Shown one piece after another: positions 34,570 to 45,505 of a stretch of 64,000 nucleotides of DNA. The position numbers and the translations under genes were made by a program. Origin of the DNA: Acanthopleura granulata (Eukaryota > Mollusca > Polyplacophora > Chitonida > Chitonidae); the NCBI GenBank assembly GCA_016165875.1, contig JABBOT010000014.1, positions 7,793,255-7,857,254 of the forward strand, given 5' to 3'. The number at the start of each line of letters is the position of its first letter. Position 1 is the first letter of the stretch. The notes below the pieces were generated by a model, which saw nothing but the letters and a program-made list of their open reading frames with translations, had not been told where the DNA came from and did not search any database.

Positions 34570-34960
34570 GCATCAAACGTGTGTTTACCTCCCTTGAATT
34601 GTTGATCTAATACCGATCGCTAAATTTATTTACCAAAGGACGTGCCACGTACGTACTAAACAGTGCGGACTTGGAGAAGCTCGTCAAACCTGTCTAAGTG
34701 CAGCTACATGTGCATTTTGTACACAGGATTCAGGTAATGGAGAAACTAGCAAAACTGCTTCCTGCCTTTAACACAGCAGTCCAAAGCTATGCCGCCTTTT
34801 GTTCTTTCCTGGAGTGCGTCGCAATTTTCGGTGCATGCATGCACGCTCACAAAACACAGGTACTACACCAGCACTGGAGCGCCACGGCAGGAAATGACGC
34901 GTTCCACTGTGATCTGGACCCTTTGTGTAACCCATCTAGAGTCTTCCAATGCAGGCACTA
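34570..34960. promoter_or_regulatory. CpG-retaining island with a 119-codon frame
   Basis: CpG returns here (ATACCGATCGC, GACGTGCCACGTACGTAC, GCGTCGCAATTTTCGG, ATGACGCG) inside an otherwise CpG-depleted stretch. Candidate sites include AAATTTATTTACC (forkhead-like), TGCATGCATGCACG and CAGCTACATGTGC. A plus-strand frame 34698-35057 opens MQLHVHFVHRIQVMEKLAKL and is cysteine-rich (FCSFLECVAIFGACMH) but matches no family and runs into the next tandem repeat. Intronic enhancer preferred over exon. Confidence 0.3.
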
Positions 34961-34984
34961 TTGCAAGATTGGACTGTGTCAAAG

Positions 34985-35430
34985 ACATTGGGAACAATCT
35001 CTCAAGCTGTCTTATGGGATCAACATCTCCAACTCTGATTTGGATACCATATTTTGAACTATGATTTGGATCCACTGTCTCAAAATGAACTGTGAGCTGT
35101 GATTTGGATACATGAATTAAGCTGTGATTTGGATACAATGTCAAGAAATGGATACGGTGTCTTGAACTGTGGTTGGGATGCGTCTCGAACTGTGACTTTG
35201 ATCCGTTGTCTTAAAATGAATGGTAAATTGGGAACAATGTAACAAATTGTGATATACCTATACAATGTCTTGAACTCTGATTTGGATACAATGGCCAGAA
35301 CTGTGATTTACTGGATGCATCTTGAACTGTGATTTGTATACAATGATTTGAACTGTAATTTGGATACAATGATTTGAACTGTAATTTGGATACAATGGCT
35401 GGAATTGTGATTTGGGAACACAATCTTCCA
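34985..35430 (+). repeat. 26-bp tandem array, irregular
   Basis: Units of the type TTTGAACTGTAATTTGGATA plus CAATGA, exact at 35347 and 35373, become more diverged to the left (CTGTGATTTGGATAC). Several minus-strand frames of 60-106 codons are the array read through. Confidence 0.8.
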
Positions 35431-35554
35431 GCTGTGAGTCTGACACTGATTATTTGCCTGCATTTTGGGAAGACATAGACTGGTTCACATATATACATGG
35501 ATATTAAAAGACTGAGCTTATATTTCCACACTATAAAGCTATATGTCCGATGTT

Positions 35555-35698
35555 ATGTGGGAAGGTCCGCCACGCAACCTGCAGATGGTCGTGGGTTTCC
35601 CCAGGACTCCTTCCACCATAATGCTGGCCGCCGTCATATACATGAAATATTCTTGACCACAGCATAAAACACCAATCAAATAAATAAATAAATAAATA
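35555..35698 (+). mobile_element. Family 1 SINE, 5'-truncated
   Basis: Starts within the body at TATGTGGGAAGGTCCGCC and runs through CCTGCAGATGGTCGTGGG, ACCATAATGCTGGCCGCC, ATTCTTGACCACAGCATAAA and a (TAAA)n tail. Lack of the tRNA head is the usual result of incomplete reverse transcription. Confidence 0.9.
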
Positions 35699-35753
35699 TA
35701 AAACTATACAAACTTTTATTTCTACACCACATGTTACGCAGTCTTAACTACAA

Positions 35754-35800
35754 TTATTTATTTGATTGGTGTATAACGTTGTACTGAAGAATCTTTTACT
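35754..35800 (-). mobile_element. Family 1 SINE tail fragment, facing the previous copy
   Basis: AATTATTTATTTGATTGGTG then TATAACGTTGTACTGAAGAA is the reversed SINE 3' end; the body is absent or unrecognisable. It sits tail-to-tail with the copy ending at 35698. Confidence 0.7.
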
Positions 35801-35999
35801 ATGAACTCAGGGCTTTAACTCGCTTTAATTATCTCCTAATAACCTCTACCTTTTCATTCCATTCATCTAACTGTTATAGCTTCTAACATCAGGCTCAGTA
35901 GTAATCAAAGATAAACAGCAAGGCTATTCTTCCTCATTCCTCAGGGTTCCCTGGCTAATTCTTAAGCAAACCTGACTTGATCTCGGCCTAACAACCCTG

Positions 36000-36210
36000 C
36001 TAAGGTGGAGATCACAGGTGAGTTCAGGCAGGCGACACCTCCTCTGCCCAGGTAAACACCCGGTTACAATTGCACCATCCTCACTTCAGGTGTTCTGTTT
36101 GACCGCTAAGTCTCACGGGTCAGTGACAACATCACATAGTTTTCAAGCTAACTGTGCACTTCAAACAAAGTCATGTTTACCCAAGAGAAGACTGTCCAAC
36201 AATTACCAAC
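36000..36210. promoter_or_regulatory. Weak candidate regulatory block
   Basis: Contains CACAGGTGAG and TCAGGTGTTC (CAGGTG E-boxes), CACCCGGTTACAATTG, CTAAGTCTCACGGGTCAGTG and ACAAAGTCATGTTTAC. Moderate CpG retention. A 69-codon frame here has no resemblance. Confidence 0.2.
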
Positions 36211-36940
36211 CTCACTGGAGTTTTTAAATTTTTCTTATGGTAAGGTGCCGTTCATTAGCATTCTTCCATGCCCAAGGTCGGCATTAAGAACTATGTTAGA
36301 ACTCTGAACCCACGACCTTCAAACGGCCTTTTCCTATGGGTCAAATGCTTGCATGGTGAAATGTCCACTGACCTACATGTATTATTTACAATTCCATTTC
36401 AAAAATGTAACCAGAAGCAAATCTGATAGGGTAAATCTTCTCCACTGATAATTAAAATACAGAGAGCATGGTAATTTCGAGCAAAGACTGAAAGGTACAA
36501 AACTCTTTTAGCAACTATCACAAGGTAATAGAAAAAATATGTATCTGTGTCTAGTAAAAATTCCTCACCACCAAAATGGCCTGAAAATTTCAATCAAATC
36601 TGGGCACAACTTTCCCAGTGAAGTTCCAAATAAACAGTCAAACCGATACGAGAATACATGTATTATAAAATGCATCCAAAGACAAAACCTTGATATGCCA
36701 TAAACACCAAAGAATGATGCAGTAAACAGTAAATTTTTAACAATCAGAGATGTTAACATCAATCCTTTGATCTTATTCATAATTAGATAAAACATATTAA
36801 TGACCAAGAACAAGAAGTCCTCTTATATATCTTTCTATCATAACAAATATTCCCAATGATTTTAAGTAATCATTTATCCAAACCAATAAACCCGTTTTAT
36901 TACATTTTCAGTTCATTATATGCATTGTTGAGTTTACAAT
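36211..36940. other. Intron-like stretch, nothing recognised
   Basis: AT-rich with short hydrophobic frames on the minus strand, as expected by composition. Confidence 0.45.
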
Positions 36941-37175
36941 TAGAATTCACTGCAGTACATGATCTCAATTCACTTTACATCAGCTATTCCACTATAATAT
37001 TGAATCCTAACTGAATATGAATTACAAGACTTTATCTGGAATTGGAAGCGTACATTATTAGACTTCAATGCAGTATATGATCTCAATTCACTTTATATCA
37101 GCTATTCCACTATAATATTGAATCCTAACTGAATATGAATTACAAGACTTTATCTGGAATGGAAGTGTACATTAT
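36941..37175 (+). repeat. 118-bp tandem duplication
   Basis: GATCTCAATTCACTTTA-ATCAGCTATTCC occurs at 36961 and 37079, with near-identity through TATAATATTGAATCCTAACT, GAATATGAATTACAAGAC and TTTATCTGGAAT. Only a handful of differences, so it is fairly young. Confidence 0.92.
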
Positions 37176-37482
37176 GTAAAGGTAATCAGATTGAGTGTTG
37201 TAGGTCGAAGTCTTCTTGTTCAGTTTAAGCCCAAAGTGTTACTCAATTGTATCCCAATGGTGTCTCCTTATGCCAGACTAAATGCTGGTTTATACATTAT
37301 AATTAAGTTATGCATATTCCCTTGGTGGAGTCTGAGCCATGCCAGTGACAAGACATGGAAGTCACAGTTAACTTTATAGAATGTACCATTATGTTGCCTA
37401 CCATGAGGGGAAAATAGTCCCGAACTGTCAAAGACAAATCTTCTACCTGTCCTGAAATATTCATCTGACCACTCAGTGTCTT

Positions 37483-37484
<2 letters not shown>

Positions 37485-37529
<45 letters not shown>
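37485..37529 (+). repeat. Compound (TA)n(TG)n microsatellite
   Basis: An uninterrupted TA run changes to TG repeats. Frames of 61-94 codons crossing it (YIYIYIYI, CVCVCV) are artefacts. Confidence 0.97.
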
Positions 37530-38452
37530 CTACAGCCTGCACAAGTAACCAGTGCGGTGCAGCTGTACTCATATCTACCACAGACAAAAACTACCCCTGT
37601 TCTCGGCGATGTTCATTCGACGAAAAGACCAGATGGGAAAACAATACAGCCAACTAGGTAAAAGCATCTTGTCCTGAGTAAAGATAAACTGTTAACCCAT
37701 CTGCAGAGAGGTATCACATGAACGGTAAACACTCCATGTCTCTGAATACTGCTCTCACTTCTGACTCTGGCTTTAATTCTTCAATTAACGGGCAGCCGAG
37801 CGGTGCGTACAAAACCCTAGTAGTGCAGCAATTACGCACATCAGCAACTCGGCGGATACTCAAGTCACATCAAAGGCACATTGTGCAAACACAGCATTAG
37901 GCCAGCTTACTATAAACATGTAGCCAGCTAGCTTTTTGACTTCTTTTCTGCATTCACTTCCCCTAGCTACTCTAACTATCAGGCAGGACTGTGCAGTGAA
38001 TGAAATCATATCTTAGAAAAGCATGTAGAGGCATATAGATCAAAACATACGTCTAAAGCTTTTCTGACTCCGAAATTTTCAAACATGTATTAATTAAAGC
38101 TTATCATGAAGATTAAAGACTGTTTGCTCCAGTATTACATAAACTTTGTAAACTACAATCAAACTTGATTCAAGTTACATTAAGACCGCCTGTTGGTTGA
38201 CAGGGGCCTAGTACATCAGTCATCAAATACTGCACACATACTTAACGCAGCACACAACAGTTAGGCAGAAGTGTTATAGTAATGATAGGGGAGATTAACA
38301 ACCCTTGGCAGAGGTCAAAACTTTGGAGGCTGTCAGCAAATATTAATCACTGATGGCAGTTTGTCAGGGTTGGTTACAAAAATGTAACAATTCACAATGT
38401 ATATGACTTAACAAGTACATGTGCTGAAACAAATAACAGTCACCCTGAAGCT
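37530..38452. other. Intron-like stretch, nothing recognised
   Basis: CpG-poor with short frames only. Confidence 0.45.
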
Positions 38453-38574
38453 GTCACCCTCTCATGTTACAGGTACTGTAACAAAAGCAAGTATACAGAT
38501 GCAAAAACTTACTGTCACCCTCTCATGTTACAGGTACTCTAACAAAAGCAAGTATACAGACACAAAAAATTACT
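38453..38574 (+). repeat. 61-bp tandem duplication
   Basis: GTCACCCTCTCATGTTACAG then GTACT, AACAAAAGCAAGTATACAGA recurs at 38453 and 38514 with few differences. Confidence 0.92.
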
Positions 38575-38789
38575 CAATATCTTGAGGATACTATAAGTGC
38601 ATTTCTTCACCTAAATAATAAATAAAGATAAATAAACAAATAAATAAATAATAAACTTGAAACTTGTGCAGATGCATAAAATAATGTGTAAGTTTGACTA
38701 GAAAAAGTTCGAATAAGAAATAAGATACAGAAATGTGGGTAATTCTTTCACAGTTTTAAAATCTTCCACACTCTATACAAGTATATTGC

Positions 38790-38942
38790 TTGTTTGATCA
38801 TGTGCATGTATTTGATCATGATGTGCATGTATTTGATCATGATGCACATGTATTTGATCATGATGCGCATGTATTTGATCATAATGCACATGTATTTGAT
38901 CATAATGTGCAAGTATTTGATCATGATGTGCATGTATTTGAT
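38790..38942 (+). repeat. 21-bp tandem repeat, seven units
   Basis: Units of TGCATGTATTTGATCATGATG and variants with CACATG or CGCATG. The period is a multiple of three, so plus (VFDHD) and minus (MIKYM) frames stay open; neither is called as a gene. TGATCA is a palindrome repeated in every unit. Confidence 0.95.
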
Positions 38943-39419
38943 GCTGCTTTAGTTTGCAGTTTTAGTTTTGCTGAAAAAAAAAGTTGGAGAATTCAAAATA
39001 CAAAATGAACAGTGTAAGATCTAAAATATTCATGTGCAGATGTTGAAAAAATTTGAAACCGGATATAAAAACCATTTAATTAAAAATTCATTGCAATTTC
39101 CACTTTGTGCCAGCTGACACATTTATGCAAGATGGTATAATATAAAGGGGAAATTGAAAGTTCTAAAACGTGTCGATAGTAAAGTGTGTTAACCATAAAA
39201 TCTGCTATCATGTTCTATTATGCTCTGCTGAAAAAAAAATGAACCATTAAAGGCTTTTAAAATCCACATCAATTTCCAGCTGGTGAGGACTGAATCATTT
39301 ATCCAAACCAATTATTCATACAAGGAAATCACACAAACAAAACACTGTGCCCAACTGAACCATATTTAAACATGCTCATCCTTACAAAAATCATGATTTA
39401 AAATTCATTTATGACTTTT

Positions 39420-39950
39420 ACAGCAGTGGCAGTTCTTTTGCCCGCCTTCAAATGGAGAAAAGCCGTGGAAAGCCGCTGTGAGCTGACTACATCCATACCC
39501 AATGAGACTGAAGTCACGGAGACAAAACACAGCTAACTGTGCGCTGACATTCGAAAGTTTGTCGCTTTTGTCACCACTCATGTTTGCCGAAGTGTTTCCA
39601 AAGCCTGCCTTTCCCGTTACAATGCCTCGGTCTTAAACACTTAGTCCAGCAGTCTAGCAGACGTTCTGTCTCTTTTTTCCATTGTGTGACCACAGAAAAG
39701 ACGAGTCTGAGAGCAACTGATCCACAGTGGAGTTAGAGATACGCCAGAACGCTGGCCATCCATTCACTCTGCCACGTCCTGCGGAAACCTAGCCACTCTG
39801 ATTATTCAACGGGAGTGTTTTGGTAGATGTACCAATAAAAGCGTCCCTCTCATTCATCAGTCTGCTCGGGTCACCCCTGTAACCCCCACACCCGGCGACT
39901 CCCCCACGCAAAACCGCACCCGGGTTACCCTCATGGCCAGAGTCTATCCA
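39420..39950. promoter_or_regulatory. CpG-retaining candidate regulatory island
   Basis: CpG density rises relative to both flanks. Words include CAATGAGACTGAAG, TTTGTCGCTTTTGTC, TGTGTGACCACAGAAAAG (Runx-like ACCACA), CCAATAAAAGCG and CCACACCCGGCGAC. No open frame, no repeat and no SINE. Likely an intronic regulatory element. Confidence 0.3.
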
Positions 39951-40054
39951 GGATTCATCTCAATAGAACACAGCCAATATTGACACACAACAGTCGGCTC
40001 TGTTCCAGGCCATGGCCAATGGACAGGTCGACCGCATCTCATCAAGACCCAACC

Positions 40055-40460
40055 ACTATATAGCCATTCCTTAAATACTGCACGGACTATATATAACTGC
40101 TCCTTCGATACTGTACTGAACAATATAACTACCCATTCCCTGAATACCGGGCTACGTAACCATTCCTTTAATACTGGACTACACAACCTATCCTATCACT
40201 ACTGTACTGAACAATATAACTACCTATTCCCTTAATAGCGGGCTACATAACCATTCCTTTAATATTGGACTACATAATCTATCCTATCACTACTGTATTG
40301 AACAATATAACTACATTCCTTTATAGGCATATATACCTTAACCACTGCTTCAAAGCTAGGCTATATAACCATTCCTTTTATGCTAGACTACATATGACCA
40401 TTCTTTCAATGTTTGACAATTTATAACCCATGATTCCTTTCACACTGGGTTATAACCAAT
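40055..40460 (+). repeat. 91-bp tandem repeat with about 30-bp sub-units
   Basis: GAACAATATAACTAC starts at 40118, 40209 and 40300. Within each unit ACCATTCCTTTAATACTGGA-type segments recur, and further degraded sub-units extend to about 40460. Confidence 0.88.
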
Positions 40461-40819
40461 CCTGGCCAGCCTTTTATGTGAAATCAGCTCTTACAACCAC
40501 GACAAGAGACAAATCAACCTTTCCTCAACTGACAAATACAGACATAACAAGACCCACAAGTTCTGCGACATATTCACAAATAATGTATTGATTCCTAAAG
40601 GTGGTTTCTCAACTTTCAAATCAATGTGCTTTACAGTCACCGTTATAAATGTCTTTTCTTTAACCAAAGCTTCATACAGGCTGTAAAAGAGCACTCAGCT
40701 GCAATTTAAATGAACTTTCCACATATGCAGGCAACTGACCTTCGATCACACTCACAGGTACAAGCACGTATCGCACAGGGATTTCCAAATCACAGGTAAT
40801 TTGTCAGGTAATCTATATC

Positions 40820-41250
40820 CACCGACAACTGCCGCGTCCAAATTAAGCATAATTGTTTGTCGTCGGCTACATTACGTTGACAGGAAGGCATTTTACTGGA
40901 CAAAGTTACAAATAACTCGCTGACAGAGGGCCGTAAGATTGATGGCTGCCAGACAATGCACTGCGGACGTTACCAGAGTTCAGCTTTCTGAACAGAAACA
41001 ATCGCCATGAAACCCAAGAACAAATGAAATGCAACACCCGCCTCCATGTAGGTGTAATTATTTACCCTTTTTACGACTGCTTATTGAACCAGTTTGCATG
41101 GTTAATTGATCGTGTGACAGCTTTTCCATTTAAACCGGAGAGGGAGATCGATGTCAGTTCACCTTGGCTTGGACGGAGGATCGAGTGTCGGTTTGACTTC
41201 AGACGCGCCGGTAAAACCGACACGTTAAAAAACTTCCACAATTAAATAGA
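40820..41250. promoter_or_regulatory. CpG-rich candidate intronic enhancer
   Basis: I counted 23 CpG in 40801-41220, against 2-4 per 600 bp in the surrounding stretch. Site-like words include AATTAAGCATAATTGTTTG, GGACAAAGTTAC (TCF/Sox), AACAATCGCCATG, AGTTTGCATG (octamer-like, ending 41100), GTTAATTGATCG (41101-41112) and GTGTGACAGC (Meis-like, about 41113). A 73-codon plus-strand frame (41024-41245) includes AFPFKPEREIDVSSPWLGRR with no known relative. Enhancer is the preferred reading; a short exon cannot be excluded. Confidence 0.4.
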
Positions 41251-41532
41251 TTTTAAAACCTGACTGCATGTATAGGTTTCAGTGGCACATGCTGTATGTA
41301 CACGTATTGATAAGTCTAAAAGGTCAACAGTTAGAGTCCCGCCTGGTGTAAAAAAAAAAATGCATGGAATTTTTATCTTGAGTAATCAATATAGCAACCC
41401 TGGAAATTCTGTTTTTAATTCAAAACCAGTTCAGCTACAGTGCTCTGACTGGTTATTATTACATCGTTACATAATGGTGGTAACTGAGCAAAATAATTTG
41501 GTACTGGCAGCTGTGGTGCTTCACGACTGTCT

Positions 41533-41806
41533 TATTAATTTATTTATTTATTTGATAGATTCTTTACGCTGTACTCAAGAATTATTTCACTTATACGACG
41601 GCGGCCAGCATTATGGTGGGAGGAAACCGGGCAGAGCCCCGGGGAAACCCACGGCCATCTGCAGGCTGCTGGCAGACCTTCCCACGTACGTCCGGAGAGG
41701 AAGCCAGCATGAGCTGGACTTGAACTCACAGCGACGGCATCGGTGGGAGGCTTTGGGTCATTGTGCTGCGATGGCGCTATAACCGATCGAGCCACAGAGG
41801 CCCCCA
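41533..41806 (-). mobile_element. Family 1 SINE, full length
   Basis: Best-preserved copy. From the tRNA side on the minus strand: A-box TGGCTCGATCGG (41783-41794), B-box GAGTTCAAGTCC (41716-41727), body, GAGTACAGCGTAAAG, AT-rich tail. Both polymerase III promoter boxes look usable and the CpGs are largely intact although it lies in CpG-depleted DNA, so it is probably a younger insertion. Confidence 0.93.
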
Positions 41807-42734
41807 ATGACCGGTTTACTGTTTGCATCTGGTAATGTGTAACATGGAACATTATATTCCAGTGTTACTACACTGAAAGTTCTTTTAATTCACATGGACA
41901 CAACTTATTTAAATGACTTTCCGAAAGAACCAATAGAGTTTTGATGAAAGTCACCATACTGGAACTAATACTTCACCCTAAAAAGGGCAATTTTCGGCTG
42001 AACTAACGAAAGGCCATGAAAGTTTTTGATGCTGAAACTTACATGTATAATTTTCCATAAAATATTAACTTATAACTCTGGAAAAAACCCTCCAAGACAC
42101 CGTTTCTAAGATCAATAGATCCCTCAGAATTAGGTAAAATGAGTAGTTAACATTAATTAGTAATGTATGAAATTTCAGGTCTTGCAAATGCACTGTACAA
42201 CTGATTCAAAGACACATCTTCAAAACTTATCGCCAAAACATCACAGTCTTCAAGCTAAAAGTAGTGTGCATGTAGCCAGTTTAAATTCACGCAGAGACAC
42301 ACCATTAACAGAAACCCTGCGTGAGTTTCCTATGTACAGCATTCCATGATACGGATTTACATGTATTGATTCAGTACGTACCAAAGGCAAGACACCTACA
42401 CCTCGAGAGTAAAGCCTGGACAGTATCCTAAATGGCACAGAAAGGTCACAGGTCAGCAGAAAACAATGGTCAACATTATAACATTATTATTGTAATTATA
42501 ACTGTAATACAAATCGCCTACGTGATAGGTCTATCAGGGTATAGAGATCAGTAAACAATGACACAGCTGGTCCAAAGGACAATTAAAGTCCGGGTAGTGA
42601 CAACACCACCGGCCACCTTGGGGCCAATGGTGACCCCAGAGGCCCAGTGCTCAGTTATTGCACAAATTCCTGCCAAGGTGAGGGTTTGCTGTTCCCCCAG
42701 TTAGGGCTTCATGCAAGTAGGTCCAGATCACTGA

Positions 42735-42970
42735 GGCCATCCTTAAAAGTATGTTCGTTGGGCGTAACCCAGCTGACCCTTCAAAAAAGGGCCCTACTCA
42801 AAAGTATGTATTGGTATTTTGATAAACTTTTTCAAAAATATTTTTCTCTCCATGCATGTTAATTTCTTTAAAATCCATATCTTCAAAAACCAGACTAAAC
42901 AAAGAATTACCCACCCATCGACACTATTTACGTCGGGTTACGCCCAACGAACAGTTTTGTGGGGATGACC
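42735..42970. mobile_element. MITE with perfect 18-bp terminal inverted segment, copy 1
   Basis: GTTCGTTGGGCGTAACCC (42753-42770) is an exact inverted match to GGGTTACGCCCAACGAAC ending near 42952. Weaker pairing extends outward (GGCCATCCTTAAAA facing the complement of ACAAAACT-type sequence ending GGGGATGACC). The interior is AT-rich with CCCTACTCAAAAGTATG and TTTTTCTCTCCATG. No transposase frame. Non-autonomous DNA transposon. Confidence 0.8.
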
Positions 42971-43318
42971 CGAGCGTGGGCCATGGATTTATCCTCATGA
43001 CAAAGATGTCAAGTCATCTTTAATGATATCTGAACAAAATGCTTTCTTGAGGGGAGCAGGAGACGATGTTCTTTGAAGTACAAAGTCGACCAGGTGAACC
43101 AGGTAATGATAGCTCTTTGTACATCAGAATATCAGCAATGTTTCAGACTTGTGTGATATAGGACACCTGGATATCAAAGGTCATTTTTCTTGACGTACAG
43201 AAAGCGTATCATGTAGTCAAAAGCTTTTCATTCCTAAATGTTCATTTTGTAACAAGTGCTTACAGAAACTTCAAGGACAAATCAGACGAATACAACAGTG
43301 TTGTCTAATTCTAGCTGG

Positions 43319-43543
43319 GGGGCCTCAGGGGCTCTGGGGCTCAGTTAAACAGAAGCCTCCCACCAATACGGTCGCTGTGAGTTGAAGTCCGTCTCATGCT
43401 GGCTTCCTCTCCGGCCGTACATGCGAAAGTCTGCCAGCAACCTGCGGATGGTCGTGAGATTCCCCTGGGCTCTGCCCGGTTTCCAGTATGTGAAATATTC
43501 TTGAGTACGGCGTAAAACACCAATCAAATAAATAAATAAATAA
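43319..43543 (+). mobile_element. Family 1 SINE with internal deletion
   Basis: Head with GGGGCTCAGTTAAAC, B-box-like GAGTTGAAGTCC, body GCTGGCTTCCTCTCCGGCC, CCTGCGGATGGTCGTGAG, then GCCCGGTTTCC jumps directly to AGTATGTGAAATATTC, missing about 28 bp present in other copies (TCCCACCATAATGCTGGCCG and following). Tail AATCAAATAAATAAATAAAT. Confidence 0.92.
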
Positions 43544-44377
43544 TTCTAGTTGTTATACTCATGTCCCAAAGAAATAGCATTTTTAGAGAGTAAGTTCTCA
43601 TATAGACAGGAGATGTCAAAGTTGTTTTTGATGATTCATGATCCACAAACTTTTAATTCTTACACGGTTATTTTGTAACAATCTTACAAAAACTTCGAAC
43701 ACAATTCAGATGAAATCAACAGTGTTGTCTGCAGGTAAATCTAATTGTTATACATGTACTCGTATCCTGATATACAGCATCTTCAGGGAGTGTGCTCTTA
43801 AACACTTAGATGACATAAAGATATTTTCGATAGTTTATGATTCCAAACTTGAGGGAAAACATTTTTTCTACAAGCAGCTAAAAGCTCTTCCCAATCTTGA
43901 GATCTTCAATCTTGAAAAATATAAATTATACTATAAAACTGAAGAGTTTCCAACAAATGATAGCTGAAAATGTGTTTTTAGGAATCAACAATGCCGTACC
44001 ACAAATTTATCTTATACGCAAAGGTCAGGTTGTTATAACCAAGCCTTGGAACATGAATATTTATGCCTGCATGGTAAACCAATCAAATATCACTACAGCT
44101 CAGATTTAGCACTTGCAGACTTTTCAGGACACAGGCTGAGATGACAGTTCATTCAGATCCAAAACAGCTGTCTGTGTACATACACACACACATGTATGTT
44201 TGTAGATCAGTATCTAATCCTTAATTATTAAGTGGACAAATTAACTTGCTCTTCCCCTGTACAAAAGAACTGCCTTACTGAGATGACAGGTTATGTCTGA
44301 GTGCCTCAAAGGCAAACACAAGTGTCTTTGTTGGAGCTCCGAAGATGCCACATGACTATGCCACCCCCACACACAGA
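43544..44377. other. Intron-like stretch, nothing recognised
   Basis: A 109-codon plus-strand frame at 43638-43967 (ending LPNLEIFNLEKYKLYYKTEE) is AT-driven with no family resemblance and no splice context, so it is not called. Confidence 0.4.
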
Positions 44378-44720
44378 CCACAGGACTCCCGGAGTCAGGT
44401 ATTGTTCTACGGACAAGGTAGCAGCTTGTTAAGAAGGCCCTCACCTGTCTGTCCACGACGTCTCTGTCGACCCGGCAGGACACGCTGGGCAGTCATCTGA
44501 CAGCCACACAATTATCCCCAGCATGTTGCAGCGACAGTGACTGGCAGTTAACTGCGTGAAGCCAGCATGGAAACGCAAGAGCGCTCCATTTCAGGCCAGT
44601 TGCCAAGAGGCATCAATATCATAAAGGAACAGGTATATTGGTCACTTAAACACTTAAAACCAGCTCCCTTATAACCATCAGCACGTCGCCATGGTAACCA
44701 ATCAACTCTGCGACATTTGA
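44378..44720. promoter_or_regulatory. CpG-retaining block with exact RFX X-box
   Basis: Contains GTCGCCATGGTAAC (44685-44698), an exact match to the X-box consensus GTNRCC-N2-RGYAAC, overlapping a CCAAT core (ACCAATCA, 44696-44703). Also ACAATTATCCCCAGCATG, CAGCGACAGTGACTGGCAG and CACCTGTCTGTCC. CpG is enriched over the flanks. Part of the X-box context resembles repeat family D at 11.69 kb, so it may derive from an old repeat. Confidence 0.35.
44438..44548 (-). CDS. Speculative exon (minus strand)
   Basis: On the minus strand an acceptor-like GGCTTCACGCAG is followed by an open frame reading LTASHCRCNMLGIIVWLSDD then CPACPAGSTETSWTD. It ends at a strong donor-like GACAGACAGGTGAGG about 110 bases later. 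The frame is cysteine-rich with one hydrophobic stretch, but I recognise no family. The pyrimidine tract is weak and the frame extends only a little beyond either splice site before stops. CpG retention would also fit a regulatory element. Orientation agrees with the possible terminal exon at 25-27.8 kb. Confidence 0.1.
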
Positions 44721-45063
44721 GTTTTCTTCTATGCACTACAAATTGATGTGGCAGATAAAGGGTTTTATTTTTGAAAACTCACTTTTTCATATTTCCCACA
44801 CACTTAAAGAAGATAATGGAGTGTAAGAAAATTAGATGTGTTGTCATGGAAAACACAGTGCTCTCTGGTGTCTCTTGTGCTTGGGAACTCACTGAGCAGG
44901 GATCTGCATGTATAAGGAGCTGAGAACAACTAATTTAATTTCACACATAACAGAACAATTGTATAAACATAAATTTAAACAAAGTCCCTTCATCTGGGAA
45001 CAGTTTTAGATCATATATCCACCATGTGCTTCACACTTAATGTGAAACCAATATTCCCAAACC

Positions 45064-45505
45064 GTCTCATTGTTCAAAAATGGGTCTAACTGACAACTGT
45101 CTCACTGTTCAAAAACAGGTCTAACTGACAACTGTCTCATTGTTCAAAAATGGGTCTAACTGAGGACTGTCTCATTGTTCAGGGATGAGCTTAACAAAGA
45201 ATTGTCTCATTTTGTTCAGAAAAGAGTTTAACAGATGACTCCTTCATTGATTAGGAATAGGTCTAACAGACAGCTGTCTCACTGTTAAGGAAAGGGTCTA
45301 ACAAACAACTCTCTTGTTGTTCAGGGACGCTTTGAACAGATAATTGTTACAATGTTCTAGAAACAGTCTCACAGACAACTGTCTCCCTGTTCAGAAATGA
45401 GTCTAAAATACACAAATGTCTCACTGCTCAGGAACGGATCTGACAGGCAAATGTTTCATTCAGTCTCACTCTTCAGGGAATGGTTTAACAGGCAATGGCC
45501 TGTCT
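45064..45505 (+). repeat. 35-bp tandem array, about eleven units, graded divergence
   Basis: GTCTCATTGTTCAAAAATGG plus GTCTAACTGACAACT recurs at 45064, 45099 and 45134. Units become progressively less regular to the right (TTCAGGGATGAGCTTAACAA, TTAGGAATAGGTCTAACAGA). Confidence 0.9.

Noticed and set aside
34698..35057. 119-codon plus-strand frame as a gene
   Set aside because: It runs from a CpG-retaining block into a 26-bp tandem array and has no recognisable domain or splice context.
38748..39008. VFDHD and MIKYM repeat peptides
   Set aside because: Direct product of a 21-bp repeat whose period is a multiple of three; seen on both strands at once.
43638..43967. 109-codon plus-strand frame
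   Set aside because: AT-driven composition, no family resemblance, no splice signals, CpG-depleted surroundings.
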